IMG/VR virus record: IMGVR_UViG_3300044568_004058
Location: 1 to 36,446 of that record
Length of the DNA: 36,446 nucleotides
Source: a virus
Reading direction: 5' to 3' (one strand)
The notes beneath the pieces are model-generated. The model saw only the letters and a program-made list of their open reading frames with translations, was not told the DNA's origin and did not search any database. Of this stretch, positions 7,706 through 15,164 are shown in pieces; the stretch's first letter is position 1; every line of letters begins with the position of its first letter. The position numbers and the translations under genes are program-made.

Positions 7706-7707
7706 TT

Positions 7708-8007
7708 ATGCCGAAGAAAAAGGTGGAAGTTCCAAAAACCAATATAAACAAAACAGTTAAAATGGGCAATGAAAATAAAAAGGTAAATATTACTGAACCT
7801 AAAGTAGCCCAGAAAAATGAGCCAAGTCCAAAAGGCTATCCTGAAACAAGAGAGTTGTTTGCTCATAAAAAAGATTATGGTGTAACTGCAATGACAGAGC
7901 AAGCGTCTATGAGGGCTGATGAAACAGCAAAAAATAGACAACCTACAAATGGATATAATATTCCTCCAAGACTTGGAAATTGTGTTCGTAAAATTAGGGA
8001 AGACTAA
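7708..8007 (+). CDS. Unknown Lys-rich small protein (99 aa)
   Basis: The protein starts MPKKKVEVPKTNINKTVKMG and is basic and probably disordered for the first half, with a more ordered end (NGYNIPPRLGNCVRKIRED). The ATG at 7708 is chosen rather than the in-frame TTG at 7702 because AAAGGA (7694-7699) is 8 bases upstream. The stop overlaps the next ATG as TAATG. No family is recognised; the basic tail would allow nucleic-acid binding. Confidence 0.5.
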   Translation: MPKKKVEVPKTNINKTVKMGNENKKVNITEPKVAQKNEPSPKGYPETRELFAHKKDYGVTAMTEQASMRADETAKNRQPTNGYNIPPRLGNCVRKIRED

Positions 8008-8504
8008 TGCTTTGTACAAGTTTCAATAAAGACATATTATTACTTTTAGATAAGCAAGAAATATTATGGAAGTGCATTCTTGATAATGGAACAGAAGTGT
8101 GGTCAGATTTTGACGCTTCTGACAAAAAAGATCCTTGGACAAGACTAAAAGAGTTCTGCTTTAATAATAATATAAAAGTAATTGAAGTAAGAGTTCTTTG
8201 CCCCGGAATGCCAGAGCAAACAATATTTCAAGATGACAATGGCCTTGATAAATTTTTTATTATAAGAGGGCTTTGCAAAGAACTAACCGATAATACTGAT
8301 GTGATATACAAGTTCATGTCTTTTGGAATTGTTAAGAGTGACAACAAAATTCATGTTAAGAAATTTTATTGGCCACAATTCGCTCTTGGTGAAGACGAAG
8401 AGATCAGAGAAATAACTCCTGAAAATGAAAAGTTACTTTTTAAAAAAAGAATAATGTGCGAGGATAACTGTAAATGTCGGGAAAAAAAATCCAGACTGCA
8501 TTAA
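8007..8504 (+). CDS. Unknown phage protein (165 aa)
   Basis: No family is recognised. The beta-strand-like opening (QEILWKCILDNGTEVWSDFD) is followed by a segment with PWTRLKEFCFNNNIKVIEVR. The C-terminus holds CEDNCKCREKK, a small Cys cluster that could bind metal. The start overlaps the preceding stop (TAATG), and its last 31 bases overlap the next gene. Confidence 0.5.
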   Translation: MLCTSFNKDILLLLDKQEILWKCILDNGTEVWSDFDASDKKDPWTRLKEFCFNNNIKVIEVRVLCPGMPEQTIFQDDNGLDKFFIIRGLCKELTDNTDVIYKFMSFGIVKSDNKIHVKKFYWPQFALGEDEEIREITPENEKLLFKKRIMCEDNCKCREKKSRLH

Positions 8505-8938
8505 GTAAATACAAGTCTCCATCAACTGGAGACTTTTGTACTTCAGCACAATATGTTGCTGAATTAATTTGTCAGAAACTTGCAAAGCATGAAAAAGTAG
8601 GGACGCTCCCCTATAAGTTTTGGAATCTGCCAAAATGGAAAAAAATATATATTAGGCAAGTTTCGTTAGCAAATAAACTAATAAAAGAATACGGCGAAGA
8701 GTCTGTTATAAAATTTGTAAAGTCAAGTGCAGGTAAAAATACAATTTCTCTTGGAGCTAGAAATGTAAAAAAAGAAATTGAAAAAATTAAATTTGCTCTT
8801 GACAATACGCCAAAGCGTGATACAATTGAAATAATTGCGATTGAGCCACTTGAATTTAAACCAAGAAAATCATTTGGAACCAAAACGCTTGTAAATAGAT
8901 TGAAAGATATAGAAAGTGACATGAATAACAATGGATAA
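8474..8938 (+). CDS. Unknown protein upstream of RecA (154 aa)
   Basis: This basic, helical protein of unrecognised family includes KFWNLPKWKKIYIRQVSLAN and a Lys-rich C-terminal region. Its position directly before the RecA-like gene, with an 8-base overlap, suggests a recombination/replication-associated role, but nothing in the sequence proves it. A perfect hairpin (8513-8535) lies near its start, and the putative promoter for RecA (8799-8826) lies inside its 3' part. Confidence 0.5.
   Translation: MSGKKIQTALSKYKSPSTGDFCTSAQYVAELICQKLAKHEKVGTLPYKFWNLPKWKKIYIRQVSLANKLIKEYGEESVIKFVKSSAGKNTISLGARNVKKEIEKIKFALDNTPKRDTIEIIAIEPLEFKPRKSFGTKTLVNRLKDIESDMNNNG
8513..8535 (+). other. Perfect 9-bp hairpin near the start of the 154-aa gene
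   Basis: AAGTCTCCA (8513-8521) and TGGAGACTT (8527-8535) are perfect inverted repeats around the loop TCAAC. Only two more T follow, so it is a weak terminator at best. It could be an attenuator, an RNA processing or stability element, or chance within coding sequence. No function is assigned. Confidence 0.35.
8799..8826 (+). promoter_or_regulatory. Sigma-70-type promoter upstream of the RecA-like gene
   Basis: TTGACA (8799-8804) is exact. A 16-base spacer leads to TACAAT (8821-8826), a 5/6 match, with TG at 8818-8819 forming an extended -10. The expected start point is about 100 bases before the recA-like ATG at 8931. It lies inside the preceding gene. Prediction only. Confidence 0.55.
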
Positions 8939-9923
8939 AGATTTTCTTAAAAAATATGGCGATTACGTAACAACTGGCGAAAAAGTATTAGAAACTAAAA
9001 AAAGCTACAAAACTATCTCTATTAGTCCTGCAATTGATCTTGCTCTAGGAGGTGGTGTTAAAGAAGGCTCTTGGATGATTCTTTCTGGGCCACCAAAAGC
9101 TGGCAAGACAACCACAACTATGCAAATCATTGCCAACTGTCAAGCAGAAGGTCGAAAGATTATTTATCTTGATGTAGAGGGTCGGCTTAAAGAAATGAAC
9201 TTTGAAGTTCCGGGAATCGATCCATCTTTAGTGCAAGTAATTCGATCAGGAGACCAGCCATTACCAGCAGAAACATTTCTTGATATTGCAAGAAAGTTAA
9301 TATCTGAAAAAGAGAACGAAGGTTGTGTTCTTGTTATTGACTCTATTTCTTCCCTAATTCCTTCTCGTGATCTTGATGAAGATATTAGCGGCATGACTCG
9401 TCCGGGTTTGCCAAAGATTCTATCAGATTTTGTAAAAAAACTTGGTCAAACTGTACCAAACCAAAAGTGTCTTGTTATCATGATTACGCACATGATTACG
9501 AATACCAGTGGATATGGTAAGAGTAAAATGGCTGATGGCGGTGTTAAGATTCAATTCCAAGCCGACACGAGAATGGAAGTAAAAAGTGTTCAGCCTTGGG
9601 AATCTGCAAGCTCTAGTAAAGATCAAAAGAATGTCATTGGATTAAAGGTTACATGGGATATCCTTTGTTCATCTATTGGATCTCCTTATAAGACTTGCGA
9701 GAGTTGGATTAGATTTGGTCATGGAATCGACAAAGTGCAAGAAATTCTTATGATTGCAATCGATCTTGGTCTTATTTCAGTTGCTGGCTCATGGTACAAC
9801 CTTGACTTTATTGAATCTGAAAAAGTTAAGTTGCAAGGACAAGAGAAGGTATATAATTATTTAACTGAAAATCCAGAAGCATATAAAACGCTGGAGTCTA
9901 AAGTTAAGGAACTATTATATTGA
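8931..9923 (+). CDS. uvsX: RecA/UvsX-like recombinase
   Basis: This 330-aa RecA-fold strand-exchange protein shows Walker A GPPKAGKTTT (K59), the strand KIIYLDVEG with the catalytic-type Glu region, Walker B VLVIDSISSL, and a DNA-binding loop region around MTHMITNTSGYGKSKMADGG. It would form filaments on single-stranded DNA for repair and recombination-dependent replication. Its length and organisation are closer to phage UvsX/RecA-like proteins than to full bacterial RecA. It is followed, with a TTGA overlap, by a Vsr-like nuclease and then a coiled-coil protein, a recombination cluster. Bacterial RecA acquired by transfer is less likely, given the divergent loops. Confidence 0.9.
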   Translation: MDKDFLKKYGDYVTTGEKVLETKKSYKTISISPAIDLALGGGVKEGSWMILSGPPKAGKTTTTMQIIANCQAEGRKIIYLDVEGRLKEMNFEVPGIDPSLVQVIRSGDQPLPAETFLDIARKLISEKENEGCVLVIDSISSLIPSRDLDEDISGMTRPGLPKILSDFVKKLGQTVPNQKCLVIMITHMITNTSGYGKSKMADGGVKIQFQADTRMEVKSVQPWESASSSKDQKNVIGLKVTWDILCSSIGSPYKTCESWIRFGHGIDKVQEILMIAIDLGLISVAGSWYNLDFIESEKVKLQGQEKVYNYLTENPEAYKTLESKVKELLY

Positions 9924-10333
9924 ACATTATTGGATTAGATGGTAAAGAGTACTCTTGGATTCCTAGCAATAATATTGTAGAAACTGAACGTCGATCAGGA
10001 CCACATGCTAAAGCTAAGGATTTATTAAAAGAGCGTTATCCTAATGATCGAATACTAGAAGAGATAGTTTTGCCCGGAACAAAGACAAGTACAAGAAAAT
10101 CCACTTTAAAAGCGGATTTTTTTATTCCAGTTAGGGGACTAATCGTTGAAGTGCATGGCCGACAGCATACAGAGTTTAATAATTTCTTTTTTGCTAATAA
10201 GATGGAATTTTATAAAGCTCAAGCAAGAGATAAAGATAAAAAAACTTGGTGCGATCTTAATGAGTTTACACTAATAGAATTATTTGAAAATGAAACACTA
10301 GAAGAGTGGAAAGAAAAGCTATGGACGACATAG
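9920..10333 (+). CDS. Vsr/PD-(D/E)XK-like nuclease (137 aa)
   Basis: D66 in KADFFIP and E77/H79/Q82/H83 in VEVHGRQH form the metal site pattern of Vsr-like PD-(D/E)XK nucleases (DUF559-type). An N-terminal helix (AKAKDLLKERYP) precedes the site. The same arrangement, xDxxIP then E[IV]xGxQH, is found in the homing endonuclease at 28687-29463. The start is a TTG overlapping the RecA stop (TTGA), supported by AAGGA at 9906-9910. Its place between the recombinase and a coiled-coil protein suggests it processes DNA intermediates in recombination or repair. The target specificity cannot be read from the sequence. Confidence 0.7.
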   Translation: MNIIGLDGKEYSWIPSNNIVETERRSGPHAKAKDLLKERYPNDRILEEIVLPGTKTSTRKSTLKADFFIPVRGLIVEVHGRQHTEFNNFFFANKMEFYKAQARDKDKKTWCDLNEFTLIELFENETLEEWKEKLWTT

Positions 10334-10806
10334 AAAAAAAATGCGAAGCGTTCCAGAAAAGCATAGACGACTGGATCTCTGGACATTTTATTGATTATGG
10401 ATTAAAAAACTCTTCTGAATTAGTTGGTAGAGTTTATCAAATAATGTATATGTCAGAAGAAGACTTAAGAAAAATGTCGTCAGTTGATTGCCAAACTGCA
10501 ATATATTCTCTTAATAAATATATGACATATATAAACAATGTAATTGCCAGAGAGAAAGCGGTTAAGCAATGGGCAGAACAAGGAATCTGGTATATAATAA
10601 CTGGACAAAAGCACGAAAAGTATGCTAAATGGGAAGAAAAGTACTATTCTGCAATAAGAAATAGCGAGGTTGGTTTAAAATTACAAAAACTTAAAACAAC
10701 TTCTGAATCCAGAGTATTATCAGCAGAATCGCAAGTAAAAGGAATCGAGCAATCAATTAAAGTATTAGAAAATATAAGCAGGAGTAAGTCGTATGAACGA
10801 TCTTAA
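10321..10806 (+). CDS. Coiled-coil protein of the recombination cluster (161 aa), possibly a UvsY-type mediator
   Basis: This helical protein contains ITGQKHEKYAKWEEKYYSAI in the middle and a C-terminal coiled coil (about residues 120-155). Its size, its helical nature and its position just after a UvsX-like recombinase recall UvsY-like recombination mediators, which load the recombinase on SSB-covered DNA. No conserved UvsY signature is recognised, so this is inference from context. The ATG at 10321 is preferred to the upstream GTG at 10306. It overlaps the nuclease gene by 13 bases and the next gene by 14. Confidence 0.5.
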   Translation: MDDIEKKCEAFQKSIDDWISGHFIDYGLKNSSELVGRVYQIMYMSEEDLRKMSSVDCQTAIYSLNKYMTYINNVIAREKAVKQWAEQGIWYIITGQKHEKYAKWEEKYYSAIRNSEVGLKLQKLKTTSESRVLSAESQVKGIEQSIKVLENISRSKSYERS

Positions 10807-11263
10807 AGAACAGGCAAAAATAATTATAGCAAAAGGAAAAAAGTTAAATGATCCCGAATTAGTTCGAATGGGTTTAGAAATGTTAGACGCTTATGATCAA
10901 GAAATAATTTCTGCAAATCCAATCGCAGTTCAGTCGTCAGTGCCAACAGAAAAAAAGACTATCGCTGGAAGATTTGATATGGGAGAATTCACCATGTCAA
11001 AGGCGGGATCAAATGTCGTAGAAAAAAGCGGAAGAAAGCAACCAATTTCTACTGGCCAAAGAAATAATAAATATGTTGATGAAGGAGAACATAGAGATAT
11101 TGTAACGCCAAATGTTAAACAAACTGAGAGAACTAGAAAATCAATCGAAGAGCAAAAAGTCAATCAAATTTGTGAAGTATGTGGAAAAAGGGAGAGAGTT
11201 TTACCAATATACGCTAGAGAATTTTATCGTTGTGAATCTTGTTTATTGAAAGGAAAATCATGA
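10793..11263 (+). CDS. Unknown protein with C-terminal zinc ribbon (156 aa)
   Basis: An N-terminal helical region (LKEQAKIIIAKGKKLNDPEL) is followed by a long polar, probably disordered linker. The protein ends in a zinc ribbon: ICEVCGKRERVLP and YRCESCLLKGKS, two CxxC pairs about 22 residues apart. The zinc ribbon suggests nucleic-acid or protein binding; no family is recognised. GGAG upstream supports the ATG at 10793, and the stop overlaps the dUTPase start in an ATGA. Confidence 0.6.
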   Translation: MNDLKEQAKIIIAKGKKLNDPELVRMGLEMLDAYDQEIISANPIAVQSSVPTEKKTIAGRFDMGEFTMSKAGSNVVEKSGRKQPISTGQRNNKYVDEGEHRDIVTPNVKQTERTRKSIEEQKVNQICEVCGKRERVLPIYAREFYRCESCLLKGKS

Positions 11264-11703
11264 GTGCATTTTTAAGTTATGAACTACCAGTTAAAAAATT
11301 AACCCCAACAGCAAAACTTCCAGATAAAGCTAATCTATTTGATGCTGGGCTAGATTTATATTGTGACGAAACAGAAGTTGTAGTGCTTAATCCGGGAGAA
11401 CGTAAACTATTCTCTACAGGAATTGCGGTTGGAATTTCAAAAGGTTTTGTGGGCTTAATTTGGCCAAGATCAGGACTTGCTGTAAAGAAAGGCTTTGATA
11501 CAATGGCAGGAGTTATTGATGCTCCCTACCGTGGAGAAGTTAAAGTGTTGATTATTAATGAAGATAGTGCATGTCAAATTGTTTCTCCGGGAGATAAGAT
11601 TGCTCAAATGATTGTGCAGCCTATTCCTGATTTTACTCCAATTGAAGTTGAAGATCTTGATTCAACAACTCGTGGAGACAAAGGATTTGGGAGTTCGGGA
11701 TGA
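11260..11703 (+). CDS. dut: dUTPase (deoxyuridine triphosphatase)
   Basis: This trimeric-type dUTPase (147 aa) hydrolyses dUTP to dUMP, keeping uracil out of phage DNA and feeding dTMP synthesis. All five family motifs are present in order: AGLDLY, WPRSGLAV, GVIDAPYRGEV, GDKIAQMIVQ and RGDKGFGSSG. The ATG at 11260 (with AAAGGA at 11249-11254) is chosen over a longer TTG-initiated form. It overlaps the preceding stop (ATGA) and is itself overlapped by a 36-aa membrane peptide. It works together with the dCMP deaminase and ribonucleotide reductase encoded upstream. Confidence 0.95.
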   Translation: MSAFLSYELPVKKLTPTAKLPDKANLFDAGLDLYCDETEVVVLNPGERKLFSTGIAVGISKGFVGLIWPRSGLAVKKGFDTMAGVIDAPYRGEVKVLIINEDSACQIVSPGDKIAQMIVQPIPDFTPIEVEDLDSTTRGDKGFGSSG

Positions 11704-11810
11704 CAATTAGCGATTATCTTGGAGTTGGATTTGTATTGTTTACGGTTTTTTATTTTATAGTTTTAACCAGAGTATTATCTAACACAAAAATAGGGACGAA
11801 AGAAAATTAA
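11700..11810 (+). CDS. 36-aa single-TM membrane peptide
   Basis: The ATG at 11700 overlaps the dUTPase stop (ATGA), and the TAA (11808-11810) overlaps the next ATG at 11810 (TAATG). The peptide has one strong hydrophobic segment (about residues 7-24: LGVGFVLFTVFYFIVLTR) and a short basic, polar tail. The tight coupling on both sides supports a real gene despite its size. No family is recognised. It may be an inner-membrane effector or a small accessory protein. Confidence 0.6.
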   Translation: MTISDYLGVGFVLFTVFYFIVLTRVLSNTKIGTKEN

Positions 11811-12046
11811 TGGATTACGTGCAAGCATTTTATGTAGAAAATTCAAAAATTATACTTGACAATTTGCCGCAAGAGATATATAATGGAATGAATGAAGATG
11901 GGTTTTTATCTAATGTAGATAATAGTCCTTGGACAACAAAAATCAATATTCTTGGAAGAACATATCACTTAATTTTCTCAAAAAGGCAAGAGACAGTAAG
12001 TGACTTTATGAACGGTGTTTTTTATTTAGAAGGGGAAACGCAATGA
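11810..12046 (+). CDS. Unknown small protein (78 aa)
   Basis: This soluble protein with no recognised family has a helical first half (FYVENSKIILDNLPQEIYNG) and a beta-type second half (TKINILGRTYHLIFSKRQET). It is coupled to its neighbours by TAATG at the start and ATGA at the end. A perfect sigma-70 consensus promoter (11856-11884) is embedded in its coding sequence. Confidence 0.5.
   Translation: MDYVQAFYVENSKIILDNLPQEIYNGMNEDGFLSNVDNSPWTTKINILGRTYHLIFSKRQETVSDFMNGVFYLEGETQ
11856..11884 (+). promoter_or_regulatory. Perfect-consensus sigma-70 promoter inside the 78-aa gene
   Basis: TTGACA (11856-11861), a 17-base spacer and TATAAT (11879-11884) are exact matches to both consensus hexamers at optimal spacing. 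It points into the repeat protein, the coiled-coil protein and the DnaB-primase-polymerase operon. A strong early promoter for the replication module is the natural reading; it has not been tested. Confidence 0.65.
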
Positions 12047-12291
12047 ATTCTTTAATAGCATTAGTAGCTATAACAATTGGACAAATACATGTAAATGTCC
12101 CACAGCAATATGTAAATGTTCCAGTTCAGCAATTAGTACAGTATGTAAATGTACCAGTTCAACAGCCAGTACAATACGTTAATGTGCCCGTACAAACAGT
12201 TACATATACATACCAGCCAGTAATTTATTATTATCCAACATATTATTATCCTATTTATTATTACCCTTATGTCATATATAGAAGTTATTAA
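12043..12291 (+). CDS. Exported/membrane repeat protein with VNVPVQQ repeats and Tyr-Pro-rich tail (82 aa)
   Basis: The N-terminus (NSLIALVAITIGQI) is hydrophobic and signal-like. Three copies of an 11-residue unit follow, YVNVPVQQxVQ, preceded by a partial copy HVNVPQQ. The C-terminus is extremely rich in Tyr and Pro (VIYYYPTYYYPIYYYPYV). No family is recognised. Repeat units differ mostly at synonymous third positions, so the protein sequence seems to be maintained. It could be a surface or envelope-interacting extended peptide. It is coupled to the preceding gene through ATGA and followed by a strong AAGGAG site for the next gene. Confidence 0.55.
   Translation: MNSLIALVAITIGQIHVNVPQQYVNVPVQQLVQYVNVPVQQPVQYVNVPVQTVTYTYQPVIYYYPTYYYPIYYYPYVIYRSY
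12088..12195 (+). repeat. Tandem 33-bp coding repeat (YVNVPVQQxVQ)
   Basis: Units begin at 12109, 12142 and 12175 (the last partial), with a diverged partial copy at 12088-12108. Each full unit is 33 bases. Differences between copies are mainly in third codon positions (for example GTT/GTA/GTG, CAG/CAA). Confidence 0.8.
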
Positions 12292-12300
12292 GGAGAACTA

Positions 12301-12699
12301 ATGGAAAATAATAATGAAAATAGTGTTTATAGCTATTTAGAAATAATTCGTAAAGCTGCAAATGAACTTGAAAAAATTCATGTTTACGAAACTAATAGTG
12401 CAATCTACGGATCATCTAAAGAAGAAGAGCTAAAAATAGAAATTGGAAATCTTAATAATCAAATTTTAGAATATGAAATTCAATTAGCAGACCTTCAAAA
12501 AATGGTCGACTCTGCTATCGAATTGAATAAATCACTATATGATGCTAATGGGAAGTTAATTGAAGCAAATAATAAATTGATTTCAGAAAAGAAACTAGCA
12601 GAAGAAAATAAGGAACTTGCGATTGAGCAAGCGGAAAAGATTATAGAAGTGTATAATCGACTTCCAAAAATTGTAAAAAGAATGTATGGAGTAAAATAA
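12301..12699 (+). CDS. Coiled-coil protein upstream of the helicase (132 aa)
   Basis: The protein is almost entirely helical, with a long heptad-type region (about residues 38-115: EEELKIEIGNLNNQILEYEI, then LADLQKMVDSAIELNKSLYD). No enzyme motif is present. AAGGAG at 12290-12295 gives a strong start. It lies immediately before the DnaB-type helicase, so a helicase-loader or scaffold role is conceivable but not shown. Confidence 0.55.
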   Translation: MENNNENSVYSYLEIIRKAANELEKIHVYETNSAIYGSSKEEELKIEIGNLNNQILEYEIQLADLQKMVDSAIELNKSLYDANGKLIEANNKLISEKKLAEENKELAIEQAEKIIEVYNRLPKIVKRMYGVK

Positions 12700-12700
12700 A

Positions 12701-14155
12701 ATGTCCCAAGCTATACTTGAAAATTTACCTGTAGAACGTGCTGTGCTGGCAGGAATTTGCCAGTATGGCTTGGAAGTATATGTTGATTTAGATTTTATAG
12801 ATGCTGATTATTTCTCTCACGAATTAAATCAAATTATTTTCAGTTGCTTGCAAGATATTATTCAGAATAACCAAAAGATTGAGTATCTTGCAATTTTTTC
12901 TGCCGCTCAAAAACTAGGAGTATTTGAACTTATTAATAAAAATACAGAAATGGGTTTTATTAGAAGTTTATTTAATTTTCCTATTAATAAAGATAATGTG
13001 CCAAAATTTGCAGCTAAGTTAGCAAAGTTAAAACTAGCTAGAGATATTAAAAAAGCAATCAAGCAATCAGAAAAAGCAATTGATAAAGTCACTGGCGATG
13101 AAGCAGTAGAAGATATTATCTCCTCTGTAGAAAAACCAATTACAGATATTACATTAAACGCATACAAAGAGTATAGTAATAAAACTATGCTTGTGGGTGA
13201 AAATATTGATGAATACGTTCAATTTCTTATTGATAACCCTACTGATTATCTTGGTATTCCTACCGGCCTTAATCGGTTTGATGAGGCTTGCGGAGGAGGT
13301 ATCAGACGAAAATCGGTCTGTTTAATTGGGGCAAGAACAGGTGTAGGTAAAAGTGTTATTTCTACAAACGTAGCTCTTCATGTTGCAAGTAAACTACACA
13401 TCCCCGCTTTATATCTTGATACCGAAATGGATATAAGCGACCAAAGAAATCGTATGCTGGCAAACTTGAGCGGAGTCGATATTAATGATATTGCTAAAGG
13501 TAAATTTGCTAAAAGTTTTATGGCGACAGAAAGTGTAAAAAAAGCAGCTCAACACTTAAAGGATATACCATATCATTATATGTCGATTGCAGGACAGCCA
13601 TTCGATAATATTTTAAATATTATTAAAAAATGGATTCATCAATATGTTGGATTTGACGAGAACGGTAAAACAAAAGATTGCTTAATTATCTATGACTATT
13701 TTAAATTAATGAGTAGTGCGGGACTTTCTGCCGCAATGCAGGAATATCAAGCATTAGGATTTCAAATTACTAAAATGAATGATTTTTGTATTCAATACGA
13801 TGTCCCTTGCTTGTCATTTGTTCAGCTTAATAGAGAAGAAGAAATTGCCCAATCAGATCGATTGCAATGGCTTGCAGCAACTGTTGCTAAGTTTCAAGTT
13901 AAAAATGATGAAGAAATTGCAGACGATGGCGATCAAAATGGAAATAGAAAAATTGTTTTCATTAAAACGAGACATGGTTCTGGGCTTGAGCCGGGAGACT
14001 ATATTAATGTAAAAATGCATGGATCTCAGGCGAAACTAACTGAATGGTATACCAGAAATGAATTAAAATCAGGAGCAGTAGATGACAACAGAAACGAAGA
14101 ACCGCCATTCGAAGAACGAGAAGATAACTCAGCAGAAGGTTTATTCGATCTGTAA
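12701..14155 (+). CDS. dnaB: DnaB-type replicative helicase
   Basis: This 484-aa hexameric 5'-3' helicase unwinds DNA at the phage fork. It has an N-terminal helical DnaB-N domain (about 1-110, LPVERAVLAGICQYG...), a linker, and a RecA-fold ATPase. Walker A is GARTGVGKSV (K217), the catalytic-type Glu is in YLDTEMD, Walker B is CLIIYDYFKLM, and VQLNREEE is the usual DnaB motif 4 region. KTRHGSG matches the arginine-finger region. The last residues are EGLFDL. The primase gene begins inside its 3' end (74-base overlap in another frame), so the two are made together. Confidence 0.92.
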   Translation: MSQAILENLPVERAVLAGICQYGLEVYVDLDFIDADYFSHELNQIIFSCLQDIIQNNQKIEYLAIFSAAQKLGVFELINKNTEMGFIRSLFNFPINKDNVPKFAAKLAKLKLARDIKKAIKQSEKAIDKVTGDEAVEDIISSVEKPITDITLNAYKEYSNKTMLVGENIDEYVQFLIDNPTDYLGIPTGLNRFDEACGGGIRRKSVCLIGARTGVGKSVISTNVALHVASKLHIPALYLDTEMDISDQRNRMLANLSGVDINDIAKGKFAKSFMATESVKKAAQHLKDIPYHYMSIAGQPFDNILNIIKKWIHQYVGFDENGKTKDCLIIYDYFKLMSSAGLSAAMQEYQALGFQITKMNDFCIQYDVPCLSFVQLNREEEIAQSDRLQWLAATVAKFQVKNDEEIADDGDQNGNRKIVFIKTRHGSGLEPGDYINVKMHGSQAKLTEWYTRNELKSGAVDDNRNEEPPFEEREDNSAEGLFDL

Positions 14156-15164
14156 TCAATTAGCAGATAAAATACATGCTTTGCTTGAAGCTCTTAATGT
14201 TGAATATATAGAATTTGAAAATCGTTTAGCTTTTTCCTGTCCTGTTCATGGCGGAGATAATTCAGGAGGAGCTTGCATATTTACTGATGGCTCAAAATCT
14301 AAAGGTAATTGGGTTTGCTGGACTCATTCATGTGAAAAAGACTTTGGAAAAAATCTAATTGGTTTTGTTAGAGGCGTTCTAAGTTATAAGAAAAATAAAG
14401 AAGTTAGTTTTATTGAAGCAATTAACTTTTGTTTGTCGTTTCTTGATAAAAAACTAATTGATATTCCAGAAGAAAAAATTCCAGAGAGTATTTATAATAA
14501 TCAAAAACTAATGGAAATTTTAACCAGAGAACCAGAAAAAGTAATTACAAATATTACTAGAGAACAGATTATAAAAAGCATTGAAATCCCCTCAAAATAT
14601 TATATGGAAAGAGGATTTTTAGCGGAAACTCTTGTTGTTTTTGATGTCGGTGAATGCTATAATTCTAATAAGCAGATGTATAATCGTGCAGTGGTTCCTG
14701 TTTATGATGAAGATCTAAATTACATAGGATGTGTTGGCAGATCGCTAGATGAAAGCAATAAAAAATATAAATGGATAAATAGTAAAGGATTTAAAAAATC
14801 TTTTTATTTATATGGAGTATGGAAAGCAAAACCATTTATACAAAAAACTTCAACAGTTATTCTTGTAGAGGGACAGGGTGATGTCTGGCGTCTTTATGAA
14901 GCGGGTATCAAAAATGCAGTTGGTATATTCGGATCAGATTTAAGTGAAGATCAATTAATAGCATTGGAAAAACTTGGTGCTATGAATGTAGTTATATTAA
15001 CTGATAATGACGAGGCTGGACAAAAGGCATCACAAGGAATTATCCAAAAGGGTGGAAGAAGATTTAATTATTTTACTCCAAAAATTTCAAAAAAAGATAT
15101 TGGCGACATGTCAATAGAAGATATCGAAAAAGAATTAAAACCTCAAATAGAAGGGCTATTTTAA
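14082..15164 (+). CDS. dnaG: DnaG-type primase (zinc finger + TOPRIM)
   Basis: This 360-aa DNA primase makes RNA primers. The N-terminal zinc finger is visible: C53PVH56 and C79WTH82 with C84 following. The TOPRIM domain has the catalytic Glu in VILVEGQGDVWRL and the acidic pair in ILTDNDEAGQKA. It is smaller than bacterial DnaG (about 600 aa) and lacks the C-terminal helicase-binding domain, as in other phage primases. The start at 14082 gives a 74-base overlap with dnaB; no later start keeps the zinc finger. The last residues are QIEGLF, resembling the end of the helicase (EGLFDL). Confidence 0.88.
   Translation: MTTETKNRHSKNEKITQQKVYSICNQLADKIHALLEALNVEYIEFENRLAFSCPVHGGDNSGGACIFTDGSKSKGNWVCWTHSCEKDFGKNLIGFVRGVLSYKKNKEVSFIEAINFCLSFLDKKLIDIPEEKIPESIYNNQKLMEILTREPEKVITNITREQIIKSIEIPSKYYMERGFLAETLVVFDVGECYNSNKQMYNRAVVPVYDEDLNYIGCVGRSLDESNKKYKWINSKGFKKSFYLYGVWKAKPFIQKTSTVILVEGQGDVWRLYEAGIKNAVGIFGSDLSEDQLIALEKLGAMNVVILTDNDEAGQKASQGIIQKGGRRFNYFTPKISKKDIGDMSIEDIEKELKPQIEGLF

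Noticed and set aside
12746-12763. CTGGCA/TGCCAG hairpin near the start of the helicase gene
   Set aside because: It is a short 6-bp stem in coding sequence without a T-run, and such stems are expected by chance.
14635-14663. TTGTTT-17-TATAAT with TG inside the primase gene as a fifth promoter
   Set aside because: The -35 matches only moderately and no module boundary follows nearby. It was kept out of the feature list, although it is not excluded.
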